Positions 58,710 through 64,000 of a DNA stretch of 64,000 nucleotides are shown here, piece by piece (the first letter of the stretch is position 1; every line of letters starts with the position of its first letter). The notes beneath the pieces are model-generated. The model saw only the letters and a list, made by a program, of their open reading frames with translations, was not told the origin of the DNA and did not search any database. Both the position numbers and the translations under genes were made by a program. Source of the DNA: Leucocoprinus leucothites (Eukaryota > Basidiomycota > Agaricomycetes > Agaricales > Agaricaceae); assembly GCA_013368445.1 (NCBI GenBank), contig JAACJO010000004.1:2604001-2668000 (forward strand), given 5' to 3'.

Positions 58710-60474
58710 ATGTCGGACTCACAGCGTGACCTGCCTCATGGCACACCCAGCCAAGCACAGTGCGTATAGTCCACCTAAATTGCGATGAAGTTCTTTCTAA
58801 TCGATGGATGGGACTGTCGATGGGAACGTGTAGATCAGACTTCTCGCCAACCGAAACGATTTATTTCACCGAGAACAACCAAAGTGTCCTCTCATCCACC
58901 CCTGTACCGCATTCCCCCTCAGAAATGCCCTTGGACCTCGCCATGCCCATGCCCTCTGACCTTGCGCTGAACAGCATGGAACACATTTCGTCGCTCGAGC
59001 TAGCTCTCGTACGTACTGATCACAAAGCTATTTTTACTCCCGATCACTAAAATTCTTTTGACACTCGTTATCAATAACGCCCAGTGCTCCAATTTCACCT
59101 GCTGCAGTATCCAACTACCCGACCTGCATGCCCTCGTCGAACACTTTGAGGAACAACATGTCGTCGTGTTCAATCTCGACGGCATGCGTATTTACCCCGA
59201 AAATTCTGGAAAGCGCCTAGCACATTTTCCGCCTCCACCTTCACTTTCCCACTCCCCTTCCTCGTCCTGCTCTTCTTCAGCCGTATCCTCACCGCAAACA
59301 CCCACAACTCCACTCTTCGCTTCGGTTATTACTGGCCCCGACATGATTACACAACAAAAGTCGAAAACTCTAACGCCATCTTGTCAACATGCCTACACGC
59401 CTTTCAACCCGTCAACCATGCCCGAAACCGAGTACGGCATCGGGCTCTTTGATGATGACCTCCAAATTGGGCCCGACCCATATCCTATCCTCATCAACTC
59501 GTTAATCGATAACTACCCCTCTCACTCCCCGGAATCAACACAGAAATCATGCTCATCCGCCACTCCAAATTCCAAGTCACACGATCCAATGGAAGTACTC
59601 GATTGGGTAGATTCTATTTCTGTCCCACCATCACTCAACAATTTCGGCGATGGCGAATTAGTACCAGCAGCAACAGTGGGGCGGGCAACTATTACCTCAC
59701 ACCGCGACAGGCAGCAGCAGAAGAGTAATAGTAGCCCTAATGGTAGGGAAAGGGAACGGGAGAGGGAAAGATTGGAGAAGAAGAGTCGAAGTGTTAAAGC
59801 GGATATTGTCAATGCGACAGCTGTCTCTGCTAAGAATGCAGTGAAAGCGAAGACGCGGATAACGGGTGGGAATGGGAAGCGAAGGGAGAAGGCATATCGT
59901 TGTCCGGTAAGTCCTCTCGCCCATTTCGGTTTCTTCTCCTTTGCGAGCGTGATTCTCACTCATTTATCTCGGCTTCGATCAGACGCCTGGTTGCACAAAG
60001 GTATGTAATCCCAAAAAAATACTTCCACTCCCGCTCACCGTTAAACGTGTACTTACTTCACAGTCATACCTCAACCCCAATGGCCTCAAATACCACGTTG
60101 AAAAAGGAACCTGTCGATTTGAAGATTCCACAGATTCGGAAGCGTTTACGGAGAATAGTCGAGGCACAGCGCCAGTGGGTTGCGCCAACACTACCCCACC
60201 CGCCGTACCAGCCGCAACAACGCCATCATTATACTCCTCACCCCTGGTGACAAATACGAATACGCTAACCCCTCGCGGAGTTCCCCCACTCTTACAACCT
60301 CTCTCCCGAACAGTGGGCGATTCGTTGGCGGGGATGTCTATCCCTACGCCTCCTGCTACACCAGGCTCGCTATCGCCCGCAACTACTGTTTCTCGATTAC
60401 CAGCTGCCACGATGACGGCGACAGCACAAACACCGACACCCACGCACTTCGCGACAAGCACGAGTTCTTGTTGA
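58710..60474 (+). CDS. Sfp1-like C2H2 zinc-finger protein
   Basis: There are five exons (58710-58759, 58885-59008, 59085-59906, 59983-60000 and 60064-60474), totalling 1,425 nt, 474 residues. After a short N-terminus the first finger region is CSNFTCC...DLHALVEHFEEQHV. A Ser/Pro-rich middle and a basic stretch (near 59690-59900) follow. The second finger is RCPTPGCTKSYLNPNGLKYHVEKGTC, a C2HC pattern with CX4C and HX5C, as in Sfp1/JAZF-type proteins. The tail is Thr/Pro/Ala-rich and ends TSTSSC. Exon 4 is only 18 nt (TPGCTK) and supplies one of the zinc cysteines. A third finger found in some related proteins is not visible in the final exon. Confidence 0.88.
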
Positions 60475-63400
60475 TTGTCCTTGCGGGGAAGCGATTGACA
60501 TCATGGTATGTGTGGCGTTTAGTTCTCGTTTTTCCAGTCCTTTACGAAACCTCCACCAATTCCGCCGAAAGCTATTTTACCTACTTCGCTTTCGGCGATG
60601 GAGATTACCGCTTCTGTCTTGGTGAATTCCTTGCTTTTGGACTTTCCTTCTTGGACTCCGCAAAGAAGTGTCAGATGACCTAGGGTCGTTGTCGGTCTTT
60701 TTTTCTTTTACTCCTTATGCATTAGTGTTCACTTGTCTTGGTGCGGATGGATTGAGTGTTAAGCGAACAAAAGGCGGCTAACCTTGATTTTCTTTTTGTT
60801 TCTGCTTTCTCAGGTTATCCTTGTGAATCACCTATCGCACACCACGAGGAACCGCCATTCCTGTGTCTTTAACTACGCGAGTGAATACGCGACACTGGGA
60901 ACATCTCTCGCGTATCGAATAGTTTCCCTACCGCTCGGCGTTATGAGCCATTCAATTGCCCTTGCTCATCATCATCATCATCATCGCATTGCATCACCCG
61001 CACCTGAGTTTGATGTTGATCCCGTTACTTGATCCGCGCGAAATTCCTATCAACACCACTCTGTGCCGGCAACCCTTCTCTTCCTACGTCCCCGTCCATT
61101 CGCTCGCTCTGCTGAGTTGCTTGGATTCATCCCCTCCCTCTTCCTGTGCATTACACTCTGTCTCTCTCCCTTTTCACCCCTTTGTACAATTCCCCCCACC
61201 AAAACGTCCAAAATTCCAAAGTTGTACATAGTACATAGTACTCCGCACCCAACTCCTTCAGGACCTTACCTTGTTTCAAAAAAAAGTTATCCAATACTTA
61301 TTTTACGTAGTAACAGTTATTCCGAGCTCTTGACAACTGACTGACGTTGGATGTTCAGTTTTGTAGTAGTCCCGCCTACCCACTCACTCACTTTACTTGT
61401 TTTATACGACCGCGAACACACATATACGAGTTGTGTATATCATTATTATTTCTTTTCTTTCGTTTATCGACCCTCTGTAACAAGTTCAAATATCACCGCC
61501 GTTCCGCAGGCTGTTCTATACATACGTATTATGCCGTACATACTCCCGAATCATTGAACCGACCGGTATCCAAGCACCAAACCTCACGCGTAGTCTATTG
61601 AATGAGATACCTCTTGCGGTATCTCGTTTACTCCAAAAGGTATTGATCATAAAGGCCAACGTACAAGCTGATCGGCGAGGTTGTTTGTTTGAAAATAAAT
61701 TTCACTTACTTCTTCGAGATAAGTAAGCTGGGTGGAGTTGACAGCGGAGACATACTGTAAGGTACTGGCAGTTGATGAGGTACTTGGTGAAAATGGTGGT
61801 TTCCTCTATCATCAAGGTTGCCGAGTAATTCACCGGTTCTTCCATTTCACGGCGGATCTTTGCTGCGATGTGCTTAGGCTTTGAAATTTGAAGCTTTAAG
61901 AAAAGGGAAAAGTGTATCCAGGCTTGACCTTGTGTTAAGAACTTGGATACAGTGATTTGGAGGAGCATTGATGTATTAAAATCCCAGGGAATTAGGCTGT
62001 CGAACCTGGAAGAGTAGACCGTATGACCACTCCAACGAGCCAAACAAACTCGAAATTATTCAGGCAAGTGCCAGCTTAAGGATTTGAGTATGGTTATTCG
62101 AATTTCAAGGATGCCATGAACGACAATTGGGGAGTGATGAAGCATATTATCTAGCGTGGCAAGGGGACAGGGTGTTTTTCTTTTGCTACGTCCAACCTGA
62201 TACCCCGCTCCTAGGATTACATAGAACAGAATAATCAAAGCCGTCTGATATCCATCCCTAAGGCCTAAGGGGCGAGTACTTTGGGCATTCAATATGATAT
62301 TTTAGCTTGTGACATATTTGCTTGAGGTCCTGAAGGTAAACTACTTATGTCTGTCGTAACTCACTCCTAGATGGACTATGTTTGATTTACAGTGCTCAAC
62401 CTGTTCTTACTCTGATTCGTCCGAGTCCCTCGTTCCTTTTGCAACTGTCATCATCCCTCCCTCATAGACAAAGGATCCCCCCATTGCATGTATTTGCACC
62501 TCAGTATCGTGGAGGATCTTGTATGCTGGCTCGACTTATTATGTATAGGGCTGAGGAGGTTGGGACGGATGTGGGTTGTGGCAGTGGGTATACTTCCTTT
62601 TCTTGTTTCCTTGCATGCAGTCATCAGCAAACTAGTATTGAAGCCGGCTCTCCAGATTCTTTTCCTTTCCTTTTCGATGTAACGTGATATACACTGGCAG
62701 AAGTTCGTATAATCACATCACGGACTGAGCAGAGCGATGTCATCAAGGCAACCAAAATCTGTGTAGCAAAAATCGTACTCAACGACTGTCATAATTATAA
62801 GATAAACAGGATATGATATGATAAGCGACACCATCCAAGAGTCGTAGACCATGGACGTGAGTGAGTGCAAGCTTAATGCTGGCATTGATGCTGTTCGGGT
62901 TGAGCAACAGAAGCAAGGCTGTATATGGATTGTTCCTGACGTCGTACCGGATTGGGTTTGAAATTTTGAGGCCTTGAGGAGCTGAGGTGGCAATCGTCCG
63001 TTCACAAGTCCCCGTCTCAGCCGTAGGCAAACTCTCCGAACTCTCAGTCCCACTCAAAGCAGATGTAACAATAGTCGGTGGCACCGCTGCCGTAGATGGC
63101 GGTTCATACGATTAGGTGAGTTCTTAGCGTCCGAGGTTGTCGAAATGCGTACGACTGATACACAGCCTGACAGCCTTTTCGAGATGAAAGCAACCAGGCG
63201 GCTATCGCAAATGAGCATCGTGCAGATGTCTTCTGATCATCTGCAGGAGATCAGGCGACGCTATCGACCACAGATCGCTTCAAGGAGTAACAGCAGGCGT
63301 GTCTGGCCACATGGCCACGAGACTGGTCCCTAATTTCGATGACCGATATAAAAGTTACGATGACACTCGTAATACCGTCATACCTGACATATCTCGACCA

Positions 63401-64000
63401 TATAACAAGTGTAAGAAGGCCTTCCACACTTCATGAGTGAAATCGTTCACTGACCCTTTGCCTGATAAAAATCTAGCGATGAGAGAGGAAGCGGTTGGGG
63501 GCCGTATCCGACGTCATCGAATGAACGGAACAAATTACCTATGAGAAATTGAACCCGACATGATAGGGGCCGGACCGGAACACAATCATCGAGACCTTCA
63601 AAGTATCGAAAGAAGCGTGGCGGCTATGAGTCCTTGTAAAAATGGCGCAACTTCCCAAATTCTAGTGAACATAACGAATGCATGGCAACCACGCGACTCT
63701 GCCAAAAGGCTATTGCATTAGACCAGTATCTACGAAATGCGGGCTAACCCATTCTTTTCCGACAAAGGCCCGCCCATGAAAAGAAATGAAAACAACGTTG
63801 TTGCTACAATCCACTCGAGGCGGAGATAACTCTAATCGTCGACGCGGACAAATCCGGCCACATCCTCCCACATGCCCCCCGGCATGGAATCATCTGATCA
63901 GCAAAGGCTCTCTCGTCATAAAGACAGCGAGTTCAGCGCCTGAGTGGCAACTATATTTCATAGTAATCTCTCTTTCTACTACCGTCTTGAATTGAACATG
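60475..64000. other. 3.5 kb without a supported gene
   Basis: The first ~300 bp should be the C2H2 3' UTR; 60970-60990 contains a short CAT repeat. Minus-strand frames at 61702-62043, 62056-62292 and 62718-63084 are open but unassigned. The last of these contains a Ser/Thr-rich stretch near its start. Nothing else is recognised up to the window end. Confidence 0.45.

Noticed and set aside
60180..60683. 167-codon plus-strand frame at the C2H2 3' end
   Set aside because: It is a shifted shadow of the last C2H2 exon, whose own frame ends at 60474.
60967..60990. CAT repeat coding for a His run
   Set aside because: It is a simple trinucleotide microsatellite in a probable UTR, not evidence of a gene.
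1..64000. CRISPR array, bacterial operon or prophage
   Set aside because: The window is clearly fungal, with introns throughout; no regularly spaced repeats were seen.

Overview
This window comes from a filamentous basidiomycete, most likely an Agaricomycete. Nearly every gene is cut by short introns of about 50-60 nt with GTRNGT donors and YAG acceptors. The gene families also fit: an NWD2-type NACHT NTPase, a fungal-type SLATT protein, an UNC93-like MFS protein, a phi-like GST, CE4 chitin deacetylase, XRN1, a Zn2Cys6 regulator and a Ty3/Gypsy element of mushroom type. I joined exons by eye; where the summed exon length is a multiple of three I say so, because that supports the model.

Region by region. 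1-144 is the 3' end of a + strand gene. 709-1584 is a decayed GST copy. 2585-12930 is a NACHT-NTPase gene cut in two by a complete, very young LTR retrotransposon (3716-11549). Its two 781-bp LTRs differ at one base, a 4-bp target duplication (ATAC) flanks it, and removing it restores one open frame of 779 codons. The element uses gag, an in-frame TGA, protease, then a GGGTTTT -1 frameshift site into pol. Convergent to the NACHT gene is a three-TM membrane protein (13311-14995). A diverged direct repeat (about 2080-2400 and 15225-15610) brackets this pair. Then follow a GST (15745-16622) and an UNC93-like transporter (17365-19591), both on the minus strand.

20083-21606 (minus) encodes a protein with a long disordered N-terminus and a C-terminal fungal SLATT two-helix domain, a family linked to cell-suicide and conflict systems. 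Housekeeping genes follow: XRN1 5'-3' exoribonuclease (23276-28509, minus) and GMP synthase (32476-34802, minus). On the + strand are a three-repeat MYB protein (39089-40581), an aldose 1-epimerase (42936-44677) and ribosomal protein eS10 (46263-46807). A secreted chitin deacetylase (about 49052-50362, minus), an intron-containing tRNA-Gln(CUG) (51976-52054, minus), a Zn2Cys6/Fungal_trans regulator (53428-57192, minus) and an Sfp1-like C2H2 protein (58710-60474, +) complete the set. The last two are divergently transcribed.

Between these genes lie long stretches (28.5-32.5, 34.8-39.1, 44.7-46.3, 46.8-49.0 and 60.5-64 kb) in which I see no gene I can support. The most notable points are the young insertion that splits the NACHT gene, the two recoding signals in the element, the GST duplication and decay, and the co-location of a STAND NTPase with a SLATT effector-like protein. 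No operon-like system is evident; grouping these genes functionally would be inference.
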